Shown here piece by piece: positions 53,815-63,223 of a DNA stretch of 64,000 nt (position 1 is its first letter; the number at the start of each line of letters is the position of its first letter). The notes below the pieces were generated by a model, which ran no database searches, was not told where the DNA came from, and saw only the letters and a list, made by a program, of their open reading frames with translations. Source of the DNA: JAHECW01 sp964641415 (GTDB lineage Bacteria > Acidobacteriota > Thermoanaerobaculia > Thermoanaerobaculales > Sulfomarinibacteraceae); assembly GCA_964641415.1 (NCBI GenBank), contig CAZXMW010000001.1:62001-126000 (forward strand), written 5' to 3'. The translations under genes and the position numbers were made by a program.

Positions 53815-54891
53815 TCAGGTCTCGGGCGCTGCCGCGGCCGAGCGACCGCCGCCGAGCAGGCGCCGTGCCGCCTCGATGTCCGGCGCGAAGACGTCGGCGC
53901 CGAGCTCCCGCCAGAGCTCGGGCGCGACCCGAAACGCGGCGCCGCCGAGGACGATTTGCAGCTCGCCGTCGAAGCGGGCGCGCGCTGCCTCGACCAGCCT
54001 TCGAACGGACGGGATGTTGAAGAGCATCGTCGTCGAGATCCCGAGAGTGTCGGCGCGGTGGCCCGCGACCGCGTCGAGCACGCCTTCCAGCGGCAGGTTC
54101 GAGCCCAGAAAACGGACCGACCAGCCGTCGCTCTCGAGCACGTCGGCCACCATCTGGGCGCCGACCTGGTGCAGCTCGCCCTCGACGCCGGTGACCACCA
54201 TCCGGCCCGTTTCGGCGCCCGTTGCCGGCGCCCGGCCGGAGTCGACACGGGCCATGACGTACTGGGTGATGGCGGTCGCCATGTGCTCGTCGGCGACCGT
54301 GATCCGGTTGGTCTCCCACCGGCGTCCGACCTCGACCAGCGCCGGCTGCAGCACCTCGAGGTAGAGCCCGGCCAGGTCGTGGCCGCGGCGGAGGAACTCG
54401 TCGGCGACGGTCGACGCGGCCCTGCGGTCGCCGAGCAGGATCGCCTCGACGAAGACCGCGGCGTCCTCGCCGTAAGCAGGGTCGCGGGCGCCGGGCGCGT
54501 CCTCCCCGCAGGTCGCGACGCCGGCTGCAAGCATGGCCCTGACCGCGCGGCCGGCCTCCGGGTCGAGGCGGTGGTCGAGCAGCCCTGCAATCAGCTCGAG
54601 GGACTCGACGAGCGCCGACCGCGGCACCTGCCGCGACTCGAGGACCACGGCCGTCCAGCGCACGAAGTCCGTGAAACCGCGCTCGGCGCCGGTCTCGACG
54701 GCAGCCGCGAGGAAGCTCATGATGAACGCTGCGTCGTCGCGGGTGTGACGACGCCCGCGCTCGCCGAACCGCTCGGCGAAGTCCGGATGGCGGTCGAAGT
54801 AGATGCGGGTCAGGTCGTCGGCGACGGGATCGCTGAGCTGGCGCAGCGCCGCGCCCCAGCGCCGGCGGGTCGAGCCATCGACGTGGTTCAT
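53815..54891 (-). CDS. Cobalamin-binding sensor protein (CarH-like B12 domains, no HTH)
   Basis: Product of 358 aa; the ATG follows the previous gene's stop by two bases. Residues ~1-120 are an all-helical domain of unknown type (DLTRIYFDRHPDFAERFGER), possibly globin-like. Residues ~130-215 form the helical B12-cap with W192-x9-E202-H203, the signature of adenosylcobalamin photoreceptors of the CarH/LitR family. Residues ~225-345 are the Rossmann B12 fold with ExHxxG (lower axial ligand candidate His241) and an LGISTTMLFNIPSVRRLVEA strand-helix. CarH has an N-terminal MerR-type helix-turn-helix; none is present here. It may sense light or B12 state and signal through its PAS-containing partner. 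Binding of methyl- or adenosyl-B12 cannot be distinguished. Confidence 0.75.
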   Translation of the reverse strand: MNHVDGSTRRRWGAALRQLSDPVADDLTRIYFDRHPDFAERFGERGRRHTRDDAAFIMSFLAAAVETGAERGFTDFVRWTAVVLESRQVPRSALVESLELIAGLLDHRLDPEAGRAVRAMLAAGVATCGEDAPGARDPAYGEDAAVFVEAILLGDRRAASTVADEFLRRGHDLAGLYLEVLQPALVEVGRRWETNRITVADEHMATAITQYVMARVDSGRAPATGAETGRMVVTGVEGELHQVGAQMVADVLESDGWSVRFLGSNLPLEGVLDAVAGHRADTLGISTTMLFNIPSVRRLVEAARARFDGELQIVLGGAAFRVAPELWRELGADVFAPDIEAARRLLGGGRSAAAAPET

Positions 54892-54893
54892 TC

Positions 54894-55823
54894 TCACACC
54901 TCGCTCTTTTCCGGTGCGTCGTGGTCGGAGATGCCGAGCTCCCGGGCACAGTCGGGACAGTAGCCGTGACTGAGGAACAGCGAGTGCGCCTTGAGATAGT
55001 CGACCACGGTCTCCCAGCGTAGCTCGCCGGTCTTGACCCGTCCGCACTCCATACAGATCGGCAGCACCTCCTGAATCTTCTTCAGGTGCCAGTAGGATGT
55101 GTTGAGCTCGTTGACGGTCCGCTCGAGCTCGGCGCGCGCCGCCTCGAGGTCGCGGGCCTTGCGGGCGTCGTCCCGGGTCAGCACGATGAGCTCGGCGTTG
55201 AGCTCGAGGAGCTGGCGCCGGAGCTTCGCCTCGCGGCCCCGGGGCGGCGCCCCGAGAATCAGCGCCCCTCCCGGAACCCGCTGGATGCGGCAGGTGAGAG
55301 TTTCAGGCAGGCTCGTCGGGCCGGCGAGGTTGAGCAGGAGCTCGACCGGCTCGCCGGCCTCGTCGGCGATCGCGGCGGCGACGGTTCGCGCGTCCGGCTC
55401 GGTCAGGAGCTCGGCGACGGGCCGGCCCGCGAGGGCCTGAGGCGCGGCGCCGAGCAGGTCGGCAATGGCGCCGCTCGCCTCGATCACGGCGCCCTGCCGG
55501 TCGACGGCGAGCCAGTGGGCATCCTCGGGATCCGCCAGCAGGCGCTGCAGCAGCTCCATGGCGCCGGCGGCGAGCCACCCCGAGTCAGGTCTGAGTTCGG
55601 CCCCTGAGGTGTCGAAGCGCGCCACGACCTCGACCTTCTCGGGCTCGGCGTCGAGGAACCGGCCGAGGGCCTCGTCGTCGCTCCACCGCGCCAGGAACTG
55701 TCCCCTGGTTTCGCCTGCGCCGATCTCGACGGCCAGGCAGCCGGGCGTTGCCAGGGCCCGCCCGGCGACCCCGCCGGCATCGCCGGCATCTCGGGCGACA
55801 GCGAGGATCGCTGCGACCGTCAT
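54894..55823 (-). CDS. PAS protein with C-terminal CxxC...CxxC zinc-type motif
   Basis: Product of 309 aa from ATG 55823, with AGGTG upstream. Residues ~1-85 are unassigned. Residues ~95-200 look like PAS (LLADPEDAHWLAVDRQGAVI and LLGAAPQALAGRPVAELL). A coiled coil (~205-245) leads to a C-terminal module: CMEC (257-260), RWETVVDYLKAHSLFLSHGY and CPDC (289-292). This Cys4/His layout, with a W-x-x-V/I-x-x-Y-hydrophobic core, is familiar at the end of many bacterial PAS and receiver proteins and probably binds zinc, but its role is unknown. There is no kinase, cyclase or DNA-binding domain. Co-translated with the B12-binding protein, so the pair may form one sensory unit. Confidence 0.7.
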   Translation of the reverse strand: MTVAAILAVARDAGDAGGVAGRALATPGCLAVEIGAGETRGQFLARWSDDEALGRFLDAEPEKVEVVARFDTSGAELRPDSGWLAAGAMELLQRLLADPEDAHWLAVDRQGAVIEASGAIADLLGAAPQALAGRPVAELLTEPDARTVAAAIADEAGEPVELLLNLAGPTSLPETLTCRIQRVPGGALILGAPPRGREAKLRRQLLELNAELIVLTRDDARKARDLEAARAELERTVNELNTSYWHLKKIQEVLPICMECGRVKTGELRWETVVDYLKAHSLFLSHGYCPDCARELGISDHDAPEKSEV

Positions 55824-56232
55824 CTCACACCTTTGTCGGGGCTGAAGACTCTGCCGATCATCTGCCTGTCCATGCCGTGCCTCGCGTCCCATGCAGAGGT
55901 CATCATATACCCCACCATCGCGTAGGCCCACGGGGAGGCGTCGCCGCGCTCGACGTCGACGGCTTCGAAGCTCAGCCCGCCGCTCCGGGGCCGCCGGTTC
56001 CGGCTCGTCGTGCATAAAATCGTCATCTTCCTCGCGTCCGGGTGTGCGTCGTCGTACACTGAGAGCAGGGTGAGGGTCGGTCGACATTGAACGCGTCGAG
56101 CCCGGAGCGCGCGACCGGCTTGACAACCCGGTGTCGAACGCAAGCTCGGCGGGCCCGGAAAGAGGCCGGTCGAGGACGGGAGGCCGGCGACGAGCGGGAC
56201 CCGGCCCCGAACCAGCCGGATTGGGAGGGTTC
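55824..56232. other. Divergent promoter region, 409 bp, no supported gene
   Basis: It separates the PAS/B12 operon (left) from the PilZ gene (right). On the minus strand a TATGAT -10-like hexamer lies at 55903-55908 but with no clear -35. On the plus strand TTGACA occurs at 56119-56124 without a good -10. No TGTCC palindrome or -24/-12 element is seen. Confidence 0.45.
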
Positions 56233-56994
56233 ATGACCGACCGCGACGACAGGGCGCGACCGTCACGCCTGGGATCGGTTCCGCGCCAATCCGAAGATCT
56301 CGTCGCCCCGAGCGCTGCCGGTCGGCGCGCCGACGACAGCCGGACGATCATCGCTGCCCTGCCGACGGAGATTCGCGACAACCTCGAGCGCTCGATCCTC
56401 GGGCGCGACGACCTTCACGTCCGCTTCGTCGCCGAGCTCGAGGTCGCGCTCCAGCTCGTCTACCGCCGGGCGCCTGCTCTGCTGCTCGTCTACGACGCCG
56501 GCGCCGGCGAGGTCCCGCGGCTGCTCGCCGGCCTCGAGCGCGCCGTGAAATCGAACACCTTCCCGGTCATCGTGCTTGCCGAGTTCCCTGACGAGAGCTA
56601 CCCGCGGATCGTCACTCGGGCCCTGCCGGTGGACATGGACGCCGGTGAGCTGAGCGTCGTCATCGCCCAGGCGGTCCAGCTGCCCACGCGTGCCCGCCGG
56701 CGGCATCTCATTCGGGTCGGTGTCCGCCTCGACGATCCCATCAGCCTCGCGGCCACGGGCAACACCGTCGACGTCAGCGCTTCCGGCATGCTCATCGAGT
56801 GCACCAAGCGGCTTCGGGTCGGCGACCTCTACCAGGTGTCGATCCTCGGCGTCGGCGACGTGCCGATGCTCAGCCTGCGCCTGGTTCGCGAAGCCGACGC
56901 GTCCCACCCCAACCTCCATCGCTACGGCGGCGCCTTCGAGGGCGTCGAGCCCGACGTGGTCGAAGAGCTGATCCGCCGCCTCGCCGACGCGTGA
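56233..56994 (+). CDS. PilZ-domain c-di-GMP-binding protein with receiver-like N-terminus
   Basis: Product of 253 aa; the ATG at 56233 follows GGGAGGG, so an upstream GTG (56131) is rejected. Residues ~35-145 have a receiver-like alternating fold (TIIAALPTEIRDNLERSILG, then LLVYDAGAGEVPRLL and FPVIVLAEF), without a clear phosphoacceptor. Residues ~150-250 are a PilZ domain: R157-HLI-R161 (the RxxxR switch) and DVSASG (180-185, the D/NxSxxG motif). It should bind a c-di-GMP dimer and act on a partner protein. Together with the GGDEF and HD-GYP enzymes in this window it completes a make/break/read set, and pilus motors lie 2.6 kb upstream. Confidence 0.85.
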   Translation: MTDRDDRARPSRLGSVPRQSEDLVAPSAAGRRADDSRTIIAALPTEIRDNLERSILGRDDLHVRFVAELEVALQLVYRRAPALLLVYDAGAGEVPRLLAGLERAVKSNTFPVIVLAEFPDESYPRIVTRALPVDMDAGELSVVIAQAVQLPTRARRRHLIRVGVRLDDPISLAATGNTVDVSASGMLIECTKRLRVGDLYQVSILGVGDVPMLSLRLVREADASHPNLHRYGGAFEGVEPDVVEELIRRLADA

Positions 56995-57049
56995 CGGCGT
57001 CGCCGCCCGAGCGAGCACCGCTTTTCATTACCGCGGAAGGACTGCCGGG

Positions 57050-60000
57050 TCAGGACGCGCCGGATGCGTCGAGCATCTGCCTGACCTTGGCTGCCAGGTC
57101 CGAATGGGAGAACGGCTTCTGGATGAAGTGGACGCCCTCGTCCAGGATGCCGCGATGGGCGATCACGTTCGCCGTGTAGCCGGACATGAAGAGCGCCTCC
57201 AACCCAGGGTGCAGGGCCAGCAGACGGCCGGCCAGCTCCCGCCCGGTCATCTCGGGCATGACGACGTCGGTGATCAGGAGATGGATCATCTCCGCGTTGC
57301 TCTCGGCCAGGGCGATCGCCTCTGACGGCGAGGCGGCCGGCAGCACGGCGTAGCCCAGCCGCTCGAGCATGGTCGCGACCAGCTTGAGCACCAACGGCTC
57401 GTCCTCGACGACCAGAACCGTCTCGCCGCCGCTGGCCGGCGCCGGCGCCGGCTGGCGGCGGTCGACGGCAGCGCCGTGATCACCGACGTGGCGGGGCAGG
57501 TAGACCTTCATCGACGTCCCGTGCCCGAGCTCGCTGTAGACGTTGACGAAGCCGTCGTTCTGCTTGACGATGCCGAACACGGTCGACAGCCCGAGCCCGG
57601 TGCCGCGCCCGACGCCCTTGGTTGTGAAGAAGGGCTCGAAGGCGTTGGCGACGGTCTCCTCGTCCATGCCGTGCCCGTCGTCGCTCACGGCAAGCAGGAC
57701 GTACGCGCCCGCCCGGAAGCCGGCATGGTCGCGGCAGTACTCCTCGTCGATGTCGACGTTGGCGGTCTCGATGGTGATCTTGCCGACGCCGTCGATGGCG
57801 TCCCGCGCGTTGACGCACAGGTTGGCGAGAATCTGGTCGAGCTGAGACGGGTCGAGCTTGACCGGCCAGAGTTCGAACCCGGGTTGCCAGACCAGGTCAA
57901 TATCCTCGCCGATCAGGCGACGGAGCATCCTGAGCATGCCCTCCACCGTCGCGTTGAGGTCGAGCACCTCGGGCCTGATGGTCTGCTTCCGGGCGAAGGC
58001 CAGCAGCTGTCGGGTGATGTCGGCGGAGCGCCGGGCCGCCTCGACGATCTGTCTGAGGTCCTCGCGCAGGGGATCGTCGGCGCCGGTCCTCGACAGGGCG
58101 AGCTCCGCGTACCCGCTGATCACGCTCAGCATGTTGTTGTAGTCGTGGGCGACGCCGCCCGCCAGACGGCCGACGGCCTCGATCTTCTGGGCGTGGTTGA
58201 GCTGGGACTCCAGGTTGCGCCGCTCGGCCTCGGTCCGGATGCCGGCCAGCGCGTAGGCGAAGTCGCCGTTCATCTCCTCAAACAGGCTCAGCTCCTCGTC
58301 GTCGACGTCGAGCCGGCCCTCGACGGCCGCCGCCAGGTAGCCGTACGTGCGGCCGTCGTGGGTGATGGGGGCGCACAGGGATTGCCCGTCCTCGCAGGCG
58401 CCGGCGATCGGGCAGCCGCCGCAGATCTCGGCGCGGTCCTCGACGATGATGACATCGTTGACGCTTTTCGCACGCTCGCAGCACGGCGGCAGCTCGCCCT
58501 GCTCGAGCATGCCGGCGAGCGGGCGCGAGGCCGCGGCCAGGCCCTCCATGGCCCACGACACCGGCCGGTCGTCGTCGTCGGTCAGCACGATCAGGGCCGA
58601 CAGGTAGCCGCGGCTTGCCACCAGCAGCCGGCATCCGGCGGCGATGAGACGCTCCGGGTCCCGCTCTCGGACGATGAGCTGGTTGACGTCGCGGATCCCC
58701 CGCAGCACCCGGTTGAGGTGCTCGGTCCTGCGCCGTGTGGCGACGTGATCGGTGACGTCGACGACGGTGGTCAGGAAGTGCAGCGGCTTTCCGGCAGCGT
58801 CCCGCCGGATGGATGCGCTGACGTCGGCCCAGACCTCCGATCCGTCCTTTGTGAGGTAGCGCTTCTCGAACCTGGCCGCGTCGGTCTCGCCGGAGAGCAG
58901 CGGCGCGATCGCTCGTTCGCTCGCCTCGATGTCCTCGGCCGGGGTGAGGTCGCGCCAGGTCTTGCCTTCGAGCTCGTCGAGGGTGTAGCCCAGGAAGTCC
59001 GCGTAGGCCTGGTTGGCGTCGATCTCGCCGGTCGGCAGGGTGATCGACTTGCCGACGTTCGCGGCCTCGAACACGTGCTGGAAGCGGTCGAGGCTGTCCT
59101 CGAGCTCGCAGGTCCGCTGCGCGACCTGCCGCCGCAACGTCCAGGACCACGCGAACGCAGCCCCCAGAACCAGCAGCAACGGCACGATCACGACTGCCGA
59201 GGCGCGCAGCGCCCTGATCAGCGTCGAGCCGGGCTCCGGGTAGACGCCGAGCCACTTACCGTAGATCCGCCGGTAGTCGCCGCTGTGCTCGACGGCCTTG
59301 AGCCCCTCGCCGAGCTCGGCCAGCAGCGCCCTCTGTCCCGCAGCGACCGCGTAGCAGTACTCCGAGCTGAGCAGCGGCGTCTCGTCCGGCACGAGGTCGG
59401 TCCAGCCGTTCCTCTCGATCAGGTACAGCGCGGTGATGCGCGAGACCAGGGCGCAGTCGTGGCGGCCGCCGGCCAGCTGCCGCAGGGCCTGCTCCTGGTC
59501 GTCGACCGCGGTCGCGCGCTGCTCGAGACCGTTGGCCACGACGAAGTCGTGCAGAATTTCGCCCCGCTCGACGACGATGTCCAGCTGACCGAGCTCCTCG
59601 ACCGATCGCGGCGCCGGCCGCTCGCCGCGCCGGACGACCGCGACGTGGTGGCTCACCGTGTGCGGCTGGGTGAAGTCGAAGGCCAGGTCTCGGTCGGGCG
59701 AGTAGAACATCCCCTGCAGGGCGTCGACCCGCCCGTCGTGCAGGGCGTCGAGCCGCTCGCTCCACAGGCCGAGCCTGATCTCGACGTTGAGCCCGAGCTC
59801 GCGGGCGATGGCGCGGGTCAGGTCGACGTTGAAGCCGGCCGGCCGGCCGTGCTCGTCGAGGAACTCGAAGGGCGGGAAGTTGCGGTCGCCGCCGATCACG
59901 ATCGGCCGGTCCGGCGGCAGCTGCATGGCGGCGAACCACTCGGCGTGGAGGCGCCTGAAGGCGCCGTCCGCCATCACGATCGCGAGCCCCTCGTTGAGCA

Positions 60001-60751
60001 GGGCCAGGGTGTCGCGATCGCCCTCGTGGACGGCGAAGCAGAAGTCCTGGACGAAGCCCGCCACCGGCTGCTCGACGACCCGGAGATCGGTCAGGCCGGT
60101 CTCTTGAATGAGGCGCAGGGCGACCAGCCGCTGGACGATCACGGCGTCGTGCAGCCCGTCGGCGAGCTCCCGGAAGGCGACCTCGAAGGTCGGCGTGGTC
60201 CGGATGTCGATCTCGAGCGCCTGGCGGCGCAGGAACTCCTCGGCGTTGTCGCCCGCCATCACCGCCACCCGGCGGCCTTTCAAATCGTTCAGATCGCGGA
60301 TTGCCAGCTCGTCCTGCCGGACCACGATCGCGCCGTGGAGGGTCATGTACGGCACCGTGAAGTCGAACAGGCCTTCGCGCTCCGGAGTCCGGCCGACCAG
60401 GGGCAGGGCGTCGACCTCGCCCCGCTCGAGCCAGCCGCGGACCTCATTCCACGGCCCGGTACGGAAGCTGACGTCGCGCCCCATCGCCGCCAGCGCCGCC
60501 CGCATGAGCTCCACCGAGAAGCCCCCGGCGGCGCCGGCGTCGTCGACCAGGCTGAACGGCGGGTAGTCGAGCTCCGCCGCGGAGCGCAGTGCTTGTCCGC
60601 CTCCGTCCGGCTCGCCGGCGGCGGCCGCCGACACGGCAAGCGCCGTCAGACAGGCCAGGGCGGCCGCGACCCGGCGGCTTGCGGACCTCCGCCGGCCGCG
60701 GTCTGCCGCGGCCTTCCGGGTCGATCGGGGCTCTGGTCGTCGGTCGATCAT
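57050..60751 (-). CDS. BvgS-like hybrid kinase: two SBP_3 domains, TM, PAS, GAF, HisKA, HATPase, REC
   Basis: About 1233 aa from ATG 60751 (GTG 60799 is also possible). A signal/anchor (ALACLTALAVSAAAAG) leads to two periplasmic solute-binding domains of family 3 (~50-275, SAAELDYPPFSLVDDAG; ~280-500, GDRNFPPFEFLDEHGRP). A membrane helix lies at ~510-530 (VVIVPLLLVLGAAFAWSW). PAS follows (~555-670), then a Cys-rich GAF (~690-840, Cys757, 758, 777, 780, 786, 793). HisKA has His869 (GGVAHDYNN), the HATPase is complete (GTGLGLSTV), and the receiver has Asp1162 (LLITDVVMPEM). BvgS/EvgS relatives use Venus-flytrap domains to sense amino acids or acids; the ligand here is unknown. No HPt domain is attached, so a separate one must carry the relay on. 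Confidence 0.9.
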   Translation of the reverse strand: MIDRRPEPRSTRKAAADRGRRRSASRRVAAALACLTALAVSAAAAGEPDGGGQALRSAAELDYPPFSLVDDAGAAGGFSVELMRAALAAMGRDVSFRTGPWNEVRGWLERGEVDALPLVGRTPEREGLFDFTVPYMTLHGAIVVRQDELAIRDLNDLKGRRVAVMAGDNAEEFLRRQALEIDIRTTPTFEVAFRELADGLHDAVIVQRLVALRLIQETGLTDLRVVEQPVAGFVQDFCFAVHEGDRDTLALLNEGLAIVMADGAFRRLHAEWFAAMQLPPDRPIVIGGDRNFPPFEFLDEHGRPAGFNVDLTRAIARELGLNVEIRLGLWSERLDALHDGRVDALQGMFYSPDRDLAFDFTQPHTVSHHVAVVRRGERPAPRSVEELGQLDIVVERGEILHDFVVANGLEQRATAVDDQEQALRQLAGGRHDCALVSRITALYLIERNGWTDLVPDETPLLSSEYCYAVAAGQRALLAELGEGLKAVEHSGDYRRIYGKWLGVYPEPGSTLIRALRASAVVIVPLLLVLGAAFAWSWTLRRQVAQRTCELEDSLDRFQHVFEAANVGKSITLPTGEIDANQAYADFLGYTLDELEGKTWRDLTPAEDIEASERAIAPLLSGETDAARFEKRYLTKDGSEVWADVSASIRRDAAGKPLHFLTTVVDVTDHVATRRRTEHLNRVLRGIRDVNQLIVRERDPERLIAAGCRLLVASRGYLSALIVLTDDDDRPVSWAMEGLAAASRPLAGMLEQGELPPCCERAKSVNDVIIVEDRAEICGGCPIAGACEDGQSLCAPITHDGRTYGYLAAAVEGRLDVDDEELSLFEEMNGDFAYALAGIRTEAERRNLESQLNHAQKIEAVGRLAGGVAHDYNNMLSVISGYAELALSRTGADDPLREDLRQIVEAARRSADITRQLLAFARKQTIRPEVLDLNATVEGMLRMLRRLIGEDIDLVWQPGFELWPVKLDPSQLDQILANLCVNARDAIDGVGKITIETANVDIDEEYCRDHAGFRAGAYVLLAVSDDGHGMDEETVANAFEPFFTTKGVGRGTGLGLSTVFGIVKQNDGFVNVYSELGHGTSMKVYLPRHVGDHGAAVDRRQPAPAPASGGETVLVVEDEPLVLKLVATMLERLGYAVLPAASPSEAIALAESNAEMIHLLITDVVMPEMTGRELAGRLLALHPGLEALFMSGYTANVIAHRGILDEGVHFIQKPFSHSDLAAKVRQMLDASGAS

Positions 60752-60850
60752 TTCGTCCGTGGCGATTCTACCTTCGACCCGACCGCTCCGCGTGGACACG
60801 ATCTCAGCTTCGCCCGAAGCACCTTTCGGGGTCGGGATGGCGGTTTGCGC

Positions 60851-63223
60851 TCAGTCATCGGGGTCCAGGACCTCTCTCACCTTCGCGGCGAGCTCAGCCA
60901 TCGAGAACGGCTTCTGGATGAAGTGCGCGCCTTCGTCCAGGACGCCGTTGCGGGCGATGATGTCGGCGGTGTAGCCGGACATGAAGAGCACCGCGATGCC
61001 CGGTCGGAGCTCCGCGACCCGGTCGGCGAGCTCGCGGCCGCTGATCTGCGGCATGACGACGTCGGTGAGAAGGAGGTGAATCGGGATCGCGTCGTCGCCG
61101 GCGACGGCAAGGGCCTCGTCGGCGGTGCTCGCGGTCAGCACCGTGAAGCCGAGCCGCTCGAGCAGCTTCCGGCCGACCGCTAGGATCGCCGGGTTGTCCT
61201 CGGCCAGCAGCACCGTCTCGCCCGCGGTGGCGCGGGGCGGCTGTCGGGCCGGCGCCGGGCCGCCGTCGACCGTGCCCTCCCGGCAGGGCAGGAGAATGGT
61301 GAAGGTGCTGCCCCGCGCGACCTCGCTGTCGACCCGAACCAGGCCACCGCTCTGGCGGACGATGCCGAACACGGTGGCGAGGCCGAGACCGGTGCCGACG
61401 CCGGTCCCCTTGGTGGTGAAGAAGGGCTCGAAGAGGTGCGACTGGACCTCCTCGGTCATGCCGCAGCCGTCGTCGGCGACCGACAGGGCCGCGTAGCGCC
61501 CGGGCGAGGCCTCCGGGATCGACGCGCAGTCGGCCTCGTCGAGCTCCTCCGCCCCGGTGGCGATGGTGATGGTTCCGGCGCCCGAGATGGCGTCGCGGGC
61601 GTTGACGCACAGATTGGTCACCGCGTGGTCGAGCTGGGCCGGGTCGACCTCGACCGGGTCGAGGCCGGCGCCCGGCCGCCAGACCAGCTCGACGTCCTCG
61701 CCGATGAGCCGGCGCAGCATGGTCAGCAGCCCTTCGACGGCGTCGTTGAGGTCGAGCAGCTGCGGCGAGATGGTCTGCTTGCGGGCGAAGGCGAGCAGCT
61801 GTCGGGTCAGCTCCGCGGACCTGGATGCGGCGGCGTGGATCTCCACGAGGTCCTCGGTCCGGGGGTCGTCCGGCGCCGACTCCATGAGGGCAAGCTCGCT
61901 GCGGGCCAGGATCACCCCGAGCATGTTGTTGAAGTCGTGGGCGACGCCGCCCGCCAGCCGACCCACCGACTCCATCTTCTGGGCCTGGAGCAGCTGCGCC
62001 TGCAGCCGCTCGCGCTCGTCCTCCGCGCGCTTGCGATCGGTCACGTCGAGGAGGAAGTTGAGGGTCGCCGGCCGGCCCTGCCACTCGACCACGACCGCGC
62101 CGATCTCCACCCACCGCACCTCGCCGCTGCGGTGGAGGATCCGGAACGAGTAGACCTCCGGCAGCTGCTCGCCGGCGAGCCGCTTTAGGTGGTTGTCGAC
62201 CACCCGGGCGCGGTCTTCGGGGTGGATGTGGTCGGCGAAGGGCGTGCCCTCGAGCTCCTCGGGCGTGTAGCCGAGCAGGCCAATCGCCTTGCGGTTGACG
62301 AAGGCGAAGCGCCCGTCCTGGGCGATGAGTACCAGCTCGTTGGCGTTCTCGACCAACAGACGGTAGCGCTCCTCGCTCTCCCTCAGCTTGTCGATCGCGC
62401 GACGGTGCTCGGTCAGGTCGACGCCGAGACAGGTGACGTCGACGAAGGCGCCGCGGGCGTCCCGGGTGACGACGTTGGACCAGGCGACGTTGCGGAGCTC
62501 GCCCGACCGGGTCACGATCTCGTTCTCGTACGACGTGATGGCGACCGAAGGGTCGCTTGCCACCACCGACAGGAAGAACTCGAAGACCTGGGCGCGGATC
62601 GCCTTCGGGACGAAGAGCTCGAACCAGTTGCCGCCGAGGACCTCGTCCTCGCTCCAGCCGGTGAGCTCGAGCAGGTGGGCGTTGGCGAAGACGATCCGGC
62701 CCTCGGAGTCGAGCGAGACCCCGATCTGCGGCGTCTCGACCAGGATGTTCCGCCACTTGCGCTCGGACTCGACCAAGGCAGCCTCGGCTCGGCTCGCCCG
62801 GATCATCGCCGTGCACGCCCTCGGCAAAGGCTGGATCGACGTCACGACGTCCTCGGCATAGTCGTCGCTGCGGTTCGCCACGCCGACCACGCCGATCACC
62901 TCGTCGCCGGCCAGCAACGGGATCCCCAAGAAGCGCGTGATCGGCGGGTCGTTTTCGGCGCACCCTCGAAACCGCGGGTCGTGCAGGACGTCGTTGGCGA
63001 TCACGAGGCGGCGCTCGACGACCGGGGCGCCGGCCAGGGCATCGAGCTCTTGAAGCTCGGCCCGCTCGGTCTCCAGGTCGTCGAGGAGATCGCCACCCGG
63101 AGCTTCCGAAGCGATGTCCAGCAACGCCAGGCGGCGCTTGACCCATCGTCCGTCGGGGCCGAGCAGAACCTCGTCGAGGAAGCCGTAGGCGCTGCCGGTC
63201 GAGCGGACGAGGATCTCGAGCAT
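60851..63223 (-). CDS. GAF-PAS-PAS hybrid sensor kinase
   Basis: 790 aa from the first canonical start (ATG 63223), but the gene probably begins earlier. Fifty-one codons upstream, AGGAGG lies six bases before an ATC, and the stretch between reads like protein (IARQNELLAAVNRAHELVLA). Domains, 790-aa numbering: GAF (~1-140, GFLDEVLLGPDGRWVKRRLA), PAS (~155-275), PAS (~285-400, FAFVNRKAIGLLGYTPEELE), HisKA with His429 (GGVAHDFNNML), HATPase (NLCVNARDAI, DDGCGM, GTGLGLATV), receiver with Asp721 (LLLTDVVMPQISG). It is soluble. It sits in a leftward row of three hybrid kinases, 13 bases after the previous stop if the ATC is used, so one operon is likely. All three end in receivers without output domains. 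Confidence 0.88.
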   Translation of the reverse strand: MLEILVRSTGSAYGFLDEVLLGPDGRWVKRRLALLDIASEAPGGDLLDDLETERAELQELDALAGAPVVERRLVIANDVLHDPRFRGCAENDPPITRFLGIPLLAGDEVIGVVGVANRSDDYAEDVVTSIQPLPRACTAMIRASRAEAALVESERKWRNILVETPQIGVSLDSEGRIVFANAHLLELTGWSEDEVLGGNWFELFVPKAIRAQVFEFFLSVVASDPSVAITSYENEIVTRSGELRNVAWSNVVTRDARGAFVDVTCLGVDLTEHRRAIDKLRESEERYRLLVENANELVLIAQDGRFAFVNRKAIGLLGYTPEELEGTPFADHIHPEDRARVVDNHLKRLAGEQLPEVYSFRILHRSGEVRWVEIGAVVVEWQGRPATLNFLLDVTDRKRAEDERERLQAQLLQAQKMESVGRLAGGVAHDFNNMLGVILARSELALMESAPDDPRTEDLVEIHAAASRSAELTRQLLAFARKQTISPQLLDLNDAVEGLLTMLRRLIGEDVELVWRPGAGLDPVEVDPAQLDHAVTNLCVNARDAISGAGTITIATGAEELDEADCASIPEASPGRYAALSVADDGCGMTEEVQSHLFEPFFTTKGTGVGTGLGLATVFGIVRQSGGLVRVDSEVARGSTFTILLPCREGTVDGGPAPARQPPRATAGETVLLAEDNPAILAVGRKLLERLGFTVLTASTADEALAVAGDDAIPIHLLLTDVVMPQISGRELADRVAELRPGIAVLFMSGYTADIIARNGVLDEGAHFIQKPFSMAELAAKVREVLDPDD

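Noticed and set aside
57476..61183. A 1235-codon plus-strand reading frame
   Set aside because: It is antisense to two hybrid kinase genes whose domains are complete; the translation is low-complexity.
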